64,000 nucleotides of DNA, taken from positions 152,836,018 to 152,900,017 of the forward strand of contig JBOZIK010000001.1 of NCBI GenBank assembly GCA_051453625.1, read 5' to 3'. The notes under the pieces are model-generated. The model was not told the origin of the DNA. It saw only the letters and a list, made by a program, of their open reading frames with translations, and ran no database searches. This DNA comes from Welwitschia mirabilis (taxonomy: Eukaryota > Gnetophyta > Gnetopsida > Welwitschiales). The translations under genes and the position numbers were made by a program. Positions 22,340 through 33,640 of this stretch are shown one piece after another. Positions within the stretch are counted from its first letter, which is position 1; every line of letters starts with the position of its first letter.

Positions 22340-23700
22340 TGGACCAATAAGTCTCAAAAACTCATGGGTTAATGGTTCGAGTGGATGATTTATGGGTTTA
22401 ATGAAGTGATTTGATAATGAGTTTATTAAATGGTAAGGTTTAAAAGGGTGTTGGGATGAGTAACAAGGTTTCAGATTGTGTTCATTGACTTTAAGGAATT
22501 GATTATTTTTGGGATTTTTAATGAGAATAACTTCGTGTTATAAAACCTTTTTTATTAAAAAGGGTCCTTTCCATTTAGCCACTAGTTTACCTAGAAAAAG
22601 ATGCAAGTGCAAGTTATACACTAAGACTCTGAGGATATGCTAATCATGGAACCTCTTCATCCTTTCATTATTTGTTCTCATTTTGTCATAGGTGTTATTT
22701 CTAATTTTATTAAGTTTTAATGAGTTGTATGACCTTATTTTTCTTTGCAACCTCTAAATCTAAGTTCATATTCTTAATCGCCCAGTAAGCCCCATGATCA
22801 AGTTCTAAAGGTAAATAACATGCTTTATCATAAACTAATTGAACAGGTAACATCCCTAAGAGGGTTTTATAAGTAGTGCAACATGCCTATAAGACATCAT
22901 TATATATGAAGGACTAGTTTGAGTTTACTACTTTTTGAAGGATTTTCTTAAGTTTCCTATTCATAACCTTAAATTGGCCACTTGTTTTTGAGTGATAAGA
23001 TGTTGCAACTTTATGTGTAACTGTACATTTAGTGATAAGGTTGTAAATATTTTATTATAAAAGTGTGTTCCTCCATAACTAGTTAAAACCCATGGATAGT
23101 TAAAACAAGTTAAACATTTTCTTTAAAGAATCTAACTACCATTTTAGCATCATTTGTTCGATAAGCATATGCTTCAACCCATTTAGTTACATAGTTGACA
23201 CAAATAAGAATGTATTAATGCCTTTTAAATGATGGATAAGGGTCTTAGAAATTAATTCCCCATACATTAAAGGGTTCAATAGTAAGGATGGGATTTAAAG
23301 GCATTATTTGTCTAGTGAAATAATCCCTAAGCTCTGATAGTTATCATAGGATTCACAATATAGATAAGAGTCTTTAAAAATCAATGCCCAGTAAAAACCT
23401 GATGTAGGATTTTATTGTAGTCTTGTTAGCTAGGTAGTGACCCCCACAACTCTCAAAATAATAATGTTTAAGTATGTTATGAACATCAGTTTGAGGGATG
23501 CATTTGCGAATGAATTGGTCTAGATATTATTTAAAAAGATATGAACTAGTCCAAAAGAAATTATTTGACTTGGCTCAAGAACCTTTTTTATCATTGATAG
23601 TCCAGTGGGAAGGAATAGTTTTAAAAACTAAGTAATTTGTAATATCTACAAACCAAGGTTTTTTCTTAACCAAAAAGAGATGTTCATCTAGAAAAGTATC
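22340..23700 (-). pseudogene. E2 integrase relic
   Basis: The order matches E1, but the C-terminus is retained: LRVLVYNLHLHLFLGKL, AKWKGPFLIKKVL and KNPKNNQFLKVNEH (about 22630-22480). These equal the family's VLLYNSRL.LFPGKL.S.W.GPF..K end. The frame trails off near 22340 (PLEPLTHEFLRLIGPG). The core around 23060-22950 and the zinc-binding region around 23480-23300 are recognisable but full of stops. The protein would have inserted E2 cDNA; it is now inactive. Confidence 0.7.
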
Positions 23701-25330
23701 ATTAGTAGGTAAATATTTTTATAGATTATTTAAACATATGCATGAAAGGTAATCTACAACAACATTATTGAAGCCTTTCTTATTCTTAATCTCTAAATCA
23801 AATTCTTAAAGAAGGATAATTCATCTGATAAGACATGGTTTTGAATCTTTTTTGGGAAAAATATATCTAAGGGCTAAGTGATTAGTGTAAATGATTACCT
23901 TAGATCCTAAAAGGTATTGCCTAAATTTTTGAAGGGCAAAGATAATAGCTAGAAGCTCCTTCTCTATTATGATGTAATTTATTTGAGTATCATTTAAGGT
24001 TTTACTAGTATAGTAAATCACAGTTAGCTTTTTATCAATTTTTTGTAAAACGACTCATATTGCAAAGTCACTTGATCATACACTTACCAATCCAAAAAAA
24101 AAAAAAATCTACTTGAATTCATTCCTTAGAGATAACATTTTCTAAAACTATGCCTTGATTACACACCTGTTAACCCCATGAAAACTCCTTGATCATATAC
24201 TTACCAATCCAAAAAAAAAATCATTATGAGGGCATACAAGATATTATAAGAGACTCATCAAGGATTTTAGTAAAATCTCTAAGCATTTGTGTAATCATTT
24301 GAGTAAGGATGCCTCATTTGACTAGACTCAAGAGTATCAAAATGTATTGCAAAGTCACTTGCATCACATATAAGTTCAAAAGATAACTTTTAATTAGATG
24401 GTTAGATAATAGGTGTAGAAGTTAGTTTTTCTTTGAGTTATTCACATACATTTTGATACTCTTGAGTCTAGTCAAAGGAGGCATCCTTACTTAAATGATC
24501 ACACAAAGGCTTAGAGATTTTACTAAAATCCTTGATGAATCTCTTATGATATCCTGTGTGCCCTCATAATGATTTTTTTTTTTTGGCAAGGTAAGTATAT
24601 GATCAAGGATTTTTAATGGGATTAACAGGTGTGTAATCAAGGATACCTTATCTAAATCTACTTGAATTCATTCCTTAGAGATAACATTTCTAACTATGCC
24701 TTGATTTACCATAAAATGCCATTTTTCCCAATTGAGTATAAGGCATTTTTCAATGCATCTTTTGAGGACATATTTTAAGTTACTCAAATAATGGTTAAAT
24801 GAGGTCCCATAAACTGAGAATTCATCCATGAAGATTTTAACACCTGAATATAATAAGTCAAAGAAAATTCCAAACATGCAACATTGAAAAGTGACAATTG
24901 CATTGCATACACTAAAGGACATCCATTTGTAAGCAAACATAAGTGAAGGTAATTTTGTTTTAATCTTAGGGAGAGTATCTGTCTAAGAAACAATAAAAAG
25001 GATGTCCTACTAATTGTTCTAAAATTTGTTGTACTAAAAGAAGAAGGTAATGATCTTTTCTAGACATAAAATTTAATTTCCTATAATCAATACACATCCT
25101 CCATTTTATAATAGGTTTGGTAGGAATAAGATCATTATGTTCATTAGGGATAAGGGTAATTTCATATTTATTGGCTATAGTATGAGTTGAACTTATCCAC
25201 TTATTATTTGAAATAGGGTAGATAATTCCATTGTTAAGAAGTTTAATTACTACATTTTTAACAACTTCTCTCATAGTTAGGTTTATCCTACATTATGCTT
25301 TAATAAATGGTTTGACATTTTCCTCTAAAA
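23701..25330 (-). pseudogene. E2 reverse transcriptase-RNase H relic
   Basis: RNase H is clearest at 24021-23821 ([46 protein letters not shown]). Reverse transcriptase appears at 25274-24966 (REVVKNVVIKLLNNGIIYPI, WRMCIDYRKLN, GHPFYCFLDRYS) and 24940-24668 (FAYKWMSFSVCNA, KIFMDEFSVYG, LNWEKWHFMVN). The catalytic FMDD reads FMDE (24821-24832). A short deletion lies between FLDRYS and FAYKW. The inverted insertion at 24075-24361 separates the two domains. Inactive. Confidence 0.85.
24059..24706. repeat. Foldback: inverted and direct patchwork duplication inside E2 pol
   Basis: An insertion at 24075-24361 lies between two copies of ATTGCAAAGTCACTTG (24059-24074 and 24346-24361). Its segment 24154-24344 is the near-perfect reverse complement of 24450-24643, giving two arms of about 190 bp with a loop of about 105 bp. 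Its segment 24108-24160 is instead a direct copy of 24657-24706. A second short inverted piece (24071-24097) repeats the region around 24580-24605. E1 lacks this insertion. Confidence 0.85.
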
Positions 25331-25559
25331 TATGGTGCATGCAAATACTAGGATTAATGCCTTTAATGTTAGATAGATTCCATGCTATTGCCTGTTTATT
25401 CTTCCATAAGAGTCTAAGAAATTTATCTTTTTCAGATGGGATCAAGAAAGTATTCATAACTACAGTAAAGGTGGAGTTATCTCCTAAGAAAATGTATTTC
25501 AGATCATCAGGTAAGGGTTTGAGTTCTAAGTCAATTTCATTTTGGACTATGGGATAAGT

Positions 25560-26110
25560 TTCTTGAGAGCATTTTCTTTCATCATTTTTGAGAGAGTAAG
25601 AACTGAATTCCTAATCCTCAATAAGGCCTTCTATCCTATCTATGTACTCTACCGCTTTATCATTTGATAGCAACTTCATAGCATCAAATACATTTAGCTC
25701 TATGGTTATGTTGCCAAATGAAATTTTCATTAATTCATTCTTATAATTGATTAAGGCATTTTAGGTTAGTAAGAATGGTCTTCCTAATATGATGATCACT
25801 ATTTGGTTTGATGATTTCTCCACATCTAAGACCACAAAATCTACTAGAAAGTAAAAACTGTTCACTCTAACTATGACATCCTGAATGACTCTTAATGGTG
25901 TTTTAATATATTTTTTTTACTAATTAGAGTTGGAGTTTCAAATTTTTTAGTTCTTCCAAGCCTAACTCCAGTTTTATAAGGGAGAAAGTTTACACTAGCT
26001 ACTAAATCCAATAAGGTTTGGTTGAGAGTTTTGTTACATATGATAATGGTAATTGTGGGATACTTAGAATTTTTGTACTTTGATGAGAATTAATTTTGAA
26101 GAATCACATT
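25560..26110 (-). pseudogene. E2 protease relic
   Basis: This corresponds region by region to the E1 protease (15568-16110). The strand order is the same: an equivalent of the LINCKNG half near 25740, and an equivalent of the ALLDLGAS half near 26020-25980. E2 carries more stops and a deletion near the active-site region, so the DLGAS motif is not cleanly readable. Confidence 0.6.
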
Positions 26111-28012
26111 CATTTTTTGAGCTGAAAAGGATTTAGATTTAACATTCATTCACTTTATAATACATAAGTCCTTAATGAATTTTGCATTAGGGGGGACTTA
26201 TTTGATAGCTTCTAAAAGGGGAATCTTTATCTTAACTTCTTTGAAAATTTTCAAGGCCTCTAATTGTATTTTTATTTGTTTTCCATCCTAAGCTATTGGG
26301 GAAAAGCTAATGGTTCTTTGTAAATAAGCAATGGATATTCATTCTTATCCTTTTATTTATTTTCAATGGGGTTTTATTTATCCTTAGGCTTATTTTGTGT
26401 GGGTGGATTTTTTGGCTCTTTTCCACTTTTAAGGTGTATAGACCTGGTCTCTTTTAAGCATTCTACTCCTTCTATAAATCTAACTTCTTTTGGGTTTAGT
26501 TGGATGGTCATGGGGATTTTCGTTGTTTATCTTTGATTTATTGATGAAATAATGTGATTGGTGGTTTATTGTTATTGGTTTGTACTCTATTCAATCCTTG
26601 GATTTATCTATTCTTGTTTTGATTTACTTATTCTTATCTTTTATTTACTTGCATTTATGTTTCCATGAATGTTTTAAAAGTATCCTCCAATGAGTTAAAC
26701 AATGTGGTTTAATGGTTTGAAGATAAAGGTTAAGAATTAGAAGATGAGGGAAAAAGTTTTAGGCTAGAAATTTTGTTGTGGAATGTTGTCTTGCTTCCAA
26801 AAGAAATTTGGATGATTTCATCAACTAGGATTGTAAGTGTTCGAGTAATTTTTTTGGAGTTTTTTCATTATCCTATTATGTTCACTTGTTTGTTAACTAT
26901 GCTTTGAAATAAAGGGATAGATGGACATTCAGAAGTTTTATGAGTGTCCATAGTGAAAATTAAACACTCAAGTTTAGTAACCATAGGTGAGGTTGATGGT
27001 AAGGCAGTTAATGATTTTAACTTTCTTGCTAGTTTATCAATTCTATGATTCATCTCAAATTTTTCTAGAATCTTGAAGATGCTCATTAACCTAACTAGAT
27101 GATATGATCTTAAAGGTTCTTAAGAATTATTCCAATTTTTTGAGCTCTTAGCTACACTTTCTAAGTACTTCCAAATGTCATCTAGGGACATGCTTAGGAA
27201 ATTTTCACAGCTCATAATTTCCACTAGTTAATGGTTATTTGTGGATAATCCATCATAAAAGAAACTTATCTTCCTACCTAGTTTAAAACTGTGTTGAGGT
27301 CATTTTAATAATAAATCTTTGTATCTCTCTAAGGTCTGGGAGAAGGTTTCATGATTCTTATATTAAAAGCTCATGATTTCTTTCCTAAGGGCATTTTTCT
27401 TGTAGCTAGAAAAGAAATTAGAGATAAAAGCTTTATTTAGATCTGTCCAATTTGTGATGGAGAAGGGTTTTAGGGTGTACAACTAGGAGTTTAACTTCTC
27501 TTTCAGGGAAAAAGAGAATAAAGTAAATCTAAGTGCATCATGAGTATTATGGTATTAAGGGATGGTTGATAACACACACTCCAATTTCTTAAGATGTCAA
27601 TAAGCATCTTTAGATTCAAGGCCATGGGGCAAAAGTTGGATAGTAAAATATTTAAATTCTAGCCTTTGATTAATAAGTGATAGCACTATGTAAGAGGGTG
27701 TTCCTAGGCTTTGTATTTGAAGGTAATCATAAAGGGTTTGCCCAGGTTAGTTGGTAGTAGCAGTGAGGGAAGCTTGACGTTTAGCTTCTTCTTGGATGAA
27801 ATAATAAGCTTATAACCTATTGAGCATTTCTTGATTTGATAAGATTTCATTAAAGGGATTAAGTGAGTCATTTGGATTGTGCTATGGTAGGACATTTTGA
27901 TTATTTTAGTTATTTTAACTAGCTGAGGTTTGTTCTTGAGATCATCTTAAGCTTAGTTATCATTTTGGGTTCTAAATTCTCTCATTCTTTTGTGATTAAT
28001 AAAGGAGTTCAT
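26111..28012 (-). pseudogene. E2 gag relic
   Basis: The start at 28012 (MNSFINHKRMREFRTQN) aligns with E1's gag start. Open pieces at 27895-27704 (MSYHSTIQMTHLIPLMKSYQ) and 27086-26868 (MSIFKILEKFEMNHRIDKLA) are collinear with E1 gag. A CCHC-like remnant CLIFTMDTHKTSEC is visible near 26970-26920, with the second Cys replaced by Phe. The central Retrotrans_gag region lies at about 27420-27200. Many stops. Confidence 0.65.
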
Positions 28013-28740
28013 GTTGTCTCAGGTTAATCTTCTTGTTCTATCATCGGTCCAGGTCATGCAAGAGATAGGTTTGAATAATTACAAGAAGGTTCAGACAATA
28101 AACGAGAAAAATTTTCAAGGACTGCAAGTCCTAGGGGATTTCAAGGTTTTAAAAACAAGATTGTTAATCACATATAAAATGTTTGCAGTGTTAAGATCAT
28201 AATGAAATAAAACAAAAATGACAAATGTAAATTAAATCAAGCCCAATGTAACAGAATTATCAAAAAAATTTGAAGGTTTTAATCATTTTATGAATATAGA
28301 AAAATAAAATAGAGACAACGAGAGTCAAAAATATTTTTAAGAAAATTTTAACATTCTATGAAACACAGGAATAAGAATAGAAAAATGCAGAAATGTAGAA
28401 ATTATAGCAAAAAATAAAAGAACATAAAGGAATCATAAAGTTTGATTAAAATTTTTTTTAAAGTTTTAAGATTTTCTTAACTTAAAAAAAAACCTGAAAT
28501 AAATGTTAGACCTATAGAAAATAATTTAGAAAATCAAAAACAAAGCAAAAGAAAAAGGACTAGTTTAGGATAACACTGAAAGGACTAGTACCAATCACTG
28601 GAAAGCACATAAAATAAAGTAAAAAAAGATTAGTTTGGGTATCACTAGAAGAAGAACCAGTAACCACCACTGAATAAATAAAAACTATGTATAAAACTTG
28701 CAAAAAGAAAAACTAATACTTCTCTGAGCTAATATCATGT

Positions 28741-28762
28741 TGTTATTACCAATAATGCCACC
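28741..28762 (-). promoter_or_regulatory. E2 primer-binding site (decayed)
   Basis: The minus strand reads TGGTGGCATTATTGGTAAT just inside the 5' LTR. The part TGGCATTATTGGTAATAACA fits a worn tRNA-Asp-type site. About 16 bases separate it from the LTR. Confidence 0.4.
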
Positions 28763-28778
28763 AAAATCGGATTAAAGT

Positions 28779-30012
28779 TGTAGTAAAATGTCTAGATTTA
28801 AAACTAAGTTAAAAACTTAGTTATTATTCTTCCTCAGGGATAACATAGGTTTAGGTTTAAAATTATACTAACTTAAATCTTAATGCAAGTTATAAAGTAA
28901 AGCAAGCAAGGAAAATGGAGAAGTGTAGAGTTGAGTTAAAATTTGTCTTAAAGAAGAGGAATGTAAAATAGCTCCAAGGTATCATAGATTTATCTAAAGT
29001 AGCCCTTTACTCCAATGTTATCCAATTGTCTTCCTATAAAATAATCAAAACTATCAAGTGTTTTTGATCTAATTCATGGGGCATAATCTCACCCACCATA
29101 TGATAAATGGTAAATCCAATTAATACTTAAGTCTTCAATAGCAGTAGAAAGTAAGGACTCCTAAAGCACTTAAGATCTATAAAATTAAAAGACTAAGTAA
29201 TAAAAAGGAATTTACACAACTAAATAAACTTAATAGTTAAATAAGTTAACTAATCATCCTAATTATGATATTACTCATGAATTAAGATCAAAGAAAAAGA
29301 ACTTTTATATTATAGAAAGAATAACTTTATAGAAAAGAAGTAAATAAGCAGGAAGTACTCCTCAGTGATCCTTAAATATTAGCTCACTCCCCAAAAGAGT
29401 TTCCTAGAAAGCCATCATAATTTAATGCTCCAAAGTCTCTAATTTCTCCAAAGCAAAGATAAATACAATGAAGGGTTCAAGACCTTTTTATAGGAAGAGA
29501 TGGAGATGAGGGGTGATTACATTCTTGGCTTGTAGTGTTAGGTAAAAAATTCATCATTTAGCATTAGGTAGATAAGCATTTAGCATTAGGTAGATAAGAT
29601 TCTAACTTGTAGCATTAGGTGGATCAGATTCTGTCCTCTAACATTAGGTGGAATATTTATCATTTAGCATTTGATAAAGGTTGTCTTATAGCATCTTATG
29701 AATATTATCACATAGCTCTAATGCCACTTCCACATGCCTCTACCACACATCTTCAAATGATTCTACTACATGTCACCACCTTATATCTCTATTGCCACTA
29801 TGGTTTTATGTGGAATTATTTCCATCTTCCATTATGTATTTCAAAATATGGCTAAATAGCTACAATTATTATGAGGAAAATAATAATATTAAATTTTGTT
29901 TTAAAAATAATAGAAGGTATATTTTATGATTAAAATAATTAAATTAATGTCTTCACTTATAATAAATTAGCCTAAAACACTTGATATAAATGTTAATTTT
30001 TACATGTTAATA
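28779..30012 (-). repeat. E2 right (5') LTR
   Basis: It starts TGTAGTAAAATGTC and ends ACATGTTAATA. It aligns with 19879-21091 across its length. It contains a small extra duplication (AGCATTAGGTAGATAAG twice, near 29560-29600). Confidence 0.8.
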
Positions 30013-32260
30013 GTAGTTGACAAGATCACTCTATGGTTATCCACTAACTAGTAATCTCTTAATTATTTTATATGCTTTTGTAAGTAAGCAATCCTCATGC
30101 TTATGTATCACCCCTCTTCTAGATTTTCTAGGATGAGCTATGAGGTCTCATTTGTAGAGATGAATAAGGTTTTTATCCTTGCCTCTAGACCTGATAAACT
30201 CATTTAGTATCTTATTGATTTTTTTTATTATAAACTTGAAGGAAAAATAATGGAAGTTATACATCTAAATGAAGTAGCTATGTAGGTATTTACTAAGATG
30301 ATCTTAACTTTTGAAGAGAGAAATCTATCTAACCAAGTGTTGCATTTCCTATGAATTTTTCCTAGTATGAAGCTCCAAGTTAGAGTTCTACATAAGTTTT
30401 TGAGAGGAACCCCTAAATATATGTCCTATAGATATCTTAGGTTGCCTTCTAATATTGTAACCATATCATTGTTCTTCCTAATTCTTCTTCCAATAATGAT
30501 AGCATTGGTAAAAAGGGTCATTGTATTTTTAATAACTCAAACTTATTGACTAGTGGCTTGAGTCATTATAATTGTGTCATCCATGTAATGGTTATTAATA
30601 AATGCCTAGTTTCCTATTTATTATCCCTAAAACTCCTTTTTTTTTTAGCATCTCCTATAAAACATTCATTACAAATAAAAATAGATGAGTGGTCCCCCTA
30701 TTTAACTCATGTATACTTAGAAAAATGTCAATTTACTATTGTTTAACTCCATAAAATTTATTTAAGGCTTGCATGTCTAGCCATAGATCAGTAATATCTA
30801 ACTTGAAGCTAGTTTTTCTTATAATAATTTTTAGGGCTCTCTAGCTTATTGAGTCATCTAATTTTACTATATCTAGTTTAGTAAGAAGTAAAGAAAATTT
30901 ATATTTCTTAACTGAATGAATGATTTCATGTATTAAAAGAATATTATCTTCGATGTACCTGGATCGGACGAAGCTAGCTTGATTCTTGGAGATTACCTTG
31001 GGTAGCATGAGGGCGATGCAGCTAACCATTATTTTATTGAATATTTTATATATCACATTGTATATTCCTATAGGTTTATATTCTTTAATCATGAGGCATC
31101 TATATTCTTGAGCCTCAAGACTATTTTGGAGCTTTTTGAATCTCTTGTAACTCTTTCTTCAGCTTCTTCTAAGATTGAGACCTATCTTTATCTTTATGTC
31201 TCTAGTCCTTAAGATGGGCTTTCAAAGTGTTTAAGCCCCTATAAAGGAATATAATTAAAAGGGTACTATCATATTAGTTTAGATATTTTCTACCATATTC
31301 CTAGTTTTTTTCTTTCTGATTGAGTATTTGTCCATCCTGAAAGGGAATATTAGAGGTGTTATCATCCCAATTATAAATCCAATAGGCCTACATTCCAAAG
31401 CCATTCTATTTAGACTGAGAGCCTCAATTGTCATTTTAGTTATTTCCTTTCCTATCAAAATCCTAATGTTTTTGGACATTATTTAGTTACCTTCAGCCCT
31501 TCTATTAGATCACCTAAATTTACATCCTATTACTAGGATCTTCAAAAGATTTTCTTTTACCATAAAGTTCTTAAGGATCTTAGCTCTCTTATTATTTCAA
31601 TTTTTGCCCCTTCTTTTTTTTACATCTATGAAGGTACTAGTTAAGGTCCCCTATGATCATTCATTCTGCTTTATTCTTGACTAAATTTAGTAATTAATTC
31701 AACATTAAATCCTTTTATATATTTTTTTTATGAGCTACATACATTTCTTATGGTCCAACTTTCTCTTTAAGGTATATTGTTAGACAATGTCTACTACTGT
31801 GAATTAATTCTTTTTGTTTTTTTGGTTAGAATTATAAGACTCATAAATTTCCTTGTGCTGTCATAGTGAATTTTTTTAATGCTGTCACAAATTGCTTAAT
31901 CTTATGTTCTTATGCATTTTTATCTCCTATAAGCAAATCAAATTTATATTTTATTTGTTAATCAAATTTCTTAGGATTTTCTTTTTATAAAAGTATTCTA
32001 AACCCTTACAATTACAAGTCATGCGCTCCACTAGGTTTTTTTACATCCCTTCTTGAGTGTCCCCTAACTTTTTTCAATGTATCCTCAATTGTTGCCTGGG
32101 AACTATTTGCCACATTTTTTGCTGCTTTTCTATCTCTAAGCACTTTGTTACTAGGCCTTTTTTTATGTAAGTTTCAACATTGATTGGCTCCTCTCTATTT
32201 ATTTATTTCTTAGTTTGGGAAAATTCTTCCTCCTCTGCTGTTAAATGTTGAAATGGATTG
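30013..32260 (-). pseudogene. LINE B ORF2: endonuclease-reverse transcriptase relic
   Basis: A diverged endonuclease N-terminus (MTCNCKGLEYFYKK-like, near 32020-31980) is followed by its end VIGCKFR, stop, SNRRAEGN and IRILIGKEITKMTIEALSLN (about 31540-31400). Reverse transcriptase begins with IKEYKPIGIYNVIYKIFNKI, SKNQASFVRSRYIEDNILL and LLTKLDIVKLDD (31092-30841). The catalytic box YMDD is intact at 30576-30587, followed by DIYLGVPLKN and VKIILVNTYIA. The match runs up to the junction with E2 at 30013. Frameshifts and stops are frequent. The remaining C-terminus lies at 8976-8466. Confidence 0.75.
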
Positions 32261-32270
32261 TTATCATGAA

Positions 32271-32783
32271 TTTCTTTGTCTTTCTTTTTTTAGAATATAC
32301 CACTATGTTCTTAATTATTTTCTNNNNNNNNNNNNNNNNNNNNNNNNNNNNNNNNNNNNNNNNNNNNNNNNNNNNNNNNNNNNNNNNNNNNNNNNNNNNN
32401 NNNNNNNNNNNNNNNNNNNNNNNNNNNNNNNNNNNNNNNNNNNNNNNNNNNNNNNNNNNNNNNNNNNNNNNNNNNNNNNNNNNNNNNNNNNNNNNNNNNN
32501 NNNNNNNNNNNNNNNNNNNNNNNNNNNNNNNNNNNNNNNNNNNNNNNNNNNNNNNNNNNNNNNNNNNNNNNNNNNNNNNNNNNNNNNNNNNNNNNNNNNN
32601 NNNNNNNNNNNNNNNNNNNNNNNNNNNNNNNNNNNNNNNNNNNNNNNNNNNNNNNNNNNNNNNNNNNNNNNNNNNNNNNNNNNNNNNNNNNNNNNNNNNN
32701 NNNNNNNNNNNNNNNNNNNNNNNNNNNNNNTTTCTTTGTCTTTCTTTTTTTAGAATATACCACTATGTTCTTAATTATTTTCT
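32271..32783. repeat. Gap flanked by identical 53-bp direct repeats
   Basis: The 53 bases before the N run (32271-32323) are identical to the 53 bases after it (32731-32783), starting TTTCTTTGTCTTTCTTTTTT. An exact duplication bracketing a gap is the mark of an unmerged contig overlap. Confidence 0.9.
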
Positions 32784-33588
32784 CCTTTTTTTATTTTTCT
32801 CAGCATTTATTTTGATTATGCCCTAATTTTTCATAGAATGAGTAGGCTTCTTTCTTTTTTCTTCAATCTCTATTTATCTCTTTCTACATTCTTCCCTACC
32901 ATGTCCTTTTTTCCCATAATGTGTACATTTTTTAAGCCTAATACATCTCTATGACTTGTATTTGGTCTTTTCCCACATACTGCATATTGTAGTAAAATTT
33001 TTGTAAGTTACTTCTAGATCGTATGTTTGCCATTTTGATCTAAATATTTTATATTGAATCTTCTTTATTTCTTCAAGACTAATTCAAATATGAAATATCA
33101 CTAAAACAAGCCTCATTTGGTTGATAATTATTCTGTCTAACTTAATCAATTCTCTAAATTTGTAATGCAATTATTTTTAAGAGATTCTTGTCCCAAAACT
33201 TAAGGGGAAATCTATGAATTTGAATCCATATTGGTAATTTCTTAAATAATTACAGGTTCTCTTACATCCTCAATATCCATTTAACTAAAGCTAGACCTCT
33301 TATTCCAAAGAACCATGGGCCTCTAGTGATTACCTTATCTATATCCTTCTCGTTGTTAGATTGAAAGAGAACTAGACCTTTTGGCATGGTGATAACTTGT
33401 ACTTTATTAACTCAGGTCCATTTGATGGCTACACAGTCCCTTACAAGATCTAACACAAGTCTAGTACTAGAAAAAATAAACTTATCTATTAAACTGTATT
33501 GTAATATTTTCTCTATCTCAGAACATGTATTTTTATCTATGTTTAAGATTAGGGTATTCCCTTCTTTAGAGAACTATGTCTTCTCCAT
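32784..33588 (-). pseudogene. LINE B ORF1: nucleic-acid-binding protein relic
   Basis: ORF1 starts at ATG 33588 (MEKT, stop, FSKEGNTLILN). The DUF4283 segment is well preserved: MPKGLVLFQSNNEKDIDKVI, RGPWFFGIRGLALVKWI and PIWIQIHRFPLKFWDKN (about 33400-33170). Then come three degenerate CCHC knuckles (ICSMWEKTKYKS…RC, CTHYGKKGHGREEC, YSFYEKLGHNQNKC; about 32990-32800). As in LINE A, knuckle cysteines have become Tyr or Trp. The zinc-knuckle block follows plant L1 ORF1 order. Several stops and frameshifts. A 33-bp duplication (33574-33640) overlaps the start. Confidence 0.8.
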
Positions 33589-33640
33589 TTCAATGAGGTA
33601 ATACCCTATGTCTTCTTCATTTTAATGAGGTAACACCCTT
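33574..33640. repeat. Two-copy tandem repeat, about 33-bp unit
   Basis: Two adjacent copies of a unit starting CTATGTCTTCT and ending ATGAGGTAA-ACCC span the LINE B ORF1 start codon. They differ at three or four positions. Confidence 0.8.

Larger units (their letters stand above)
19879..30012 (-). mobile_element. E2: Athila/Tat-like Ty3/gypsy element, most complete copy
   Basis: The 3' LTR at 19879-21091 and the 5' LTR at 28779-30012 flank integrase, RNase H, reverse transcriptase, protease and gag on the minus strand. Total length is about 10.1 kb. It follows E1 after 22 bp and is joined on its right to LINE B sequence. No env-like ORF is present between integrase and the 3' LTR, only about 1.25 kb of non-coding sequence. 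An inverted patchwork insertion (24075-24361) lies within pol. All ORFs are broken. Confidence 0.8.
30013..33588 (-). mobile_element. LINE B, 5' part: plant L1-type non-LTR retrotransposon
   Basis: It runs leftward from the ORF1 start at 33588. It is interrupted at 30013 by the E2 5' LTR and resumes at 8976, where the terminal zinc-binding domain of ORF2 is found in the same orientation. ORF1 is clearly related to LINE A's. ORF2 has a single endonuclease copy, unlike LINE A. An N gap (32324-32730) lies near the ORF1/ORF2 border. Confidence 0.75.

Noticed and set aside
8972-30017. Target-site duplications for E1 and E2
   Set aside because: Flanks AACTT/GGTAT (E1) and AAATT/GTAGT (E2) do not match; erosion or recombination may have removed them, so none is claimed.
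32245-32826. Long apparent ORFs across N runs (also at 12556, 34302, 37537 and 51091-52111)
   Set aside because: Their length comes from reading through N. The real residues at the ends are too few to support a gene, apart from the integrase piece at 51995-52111, which is listed separately.
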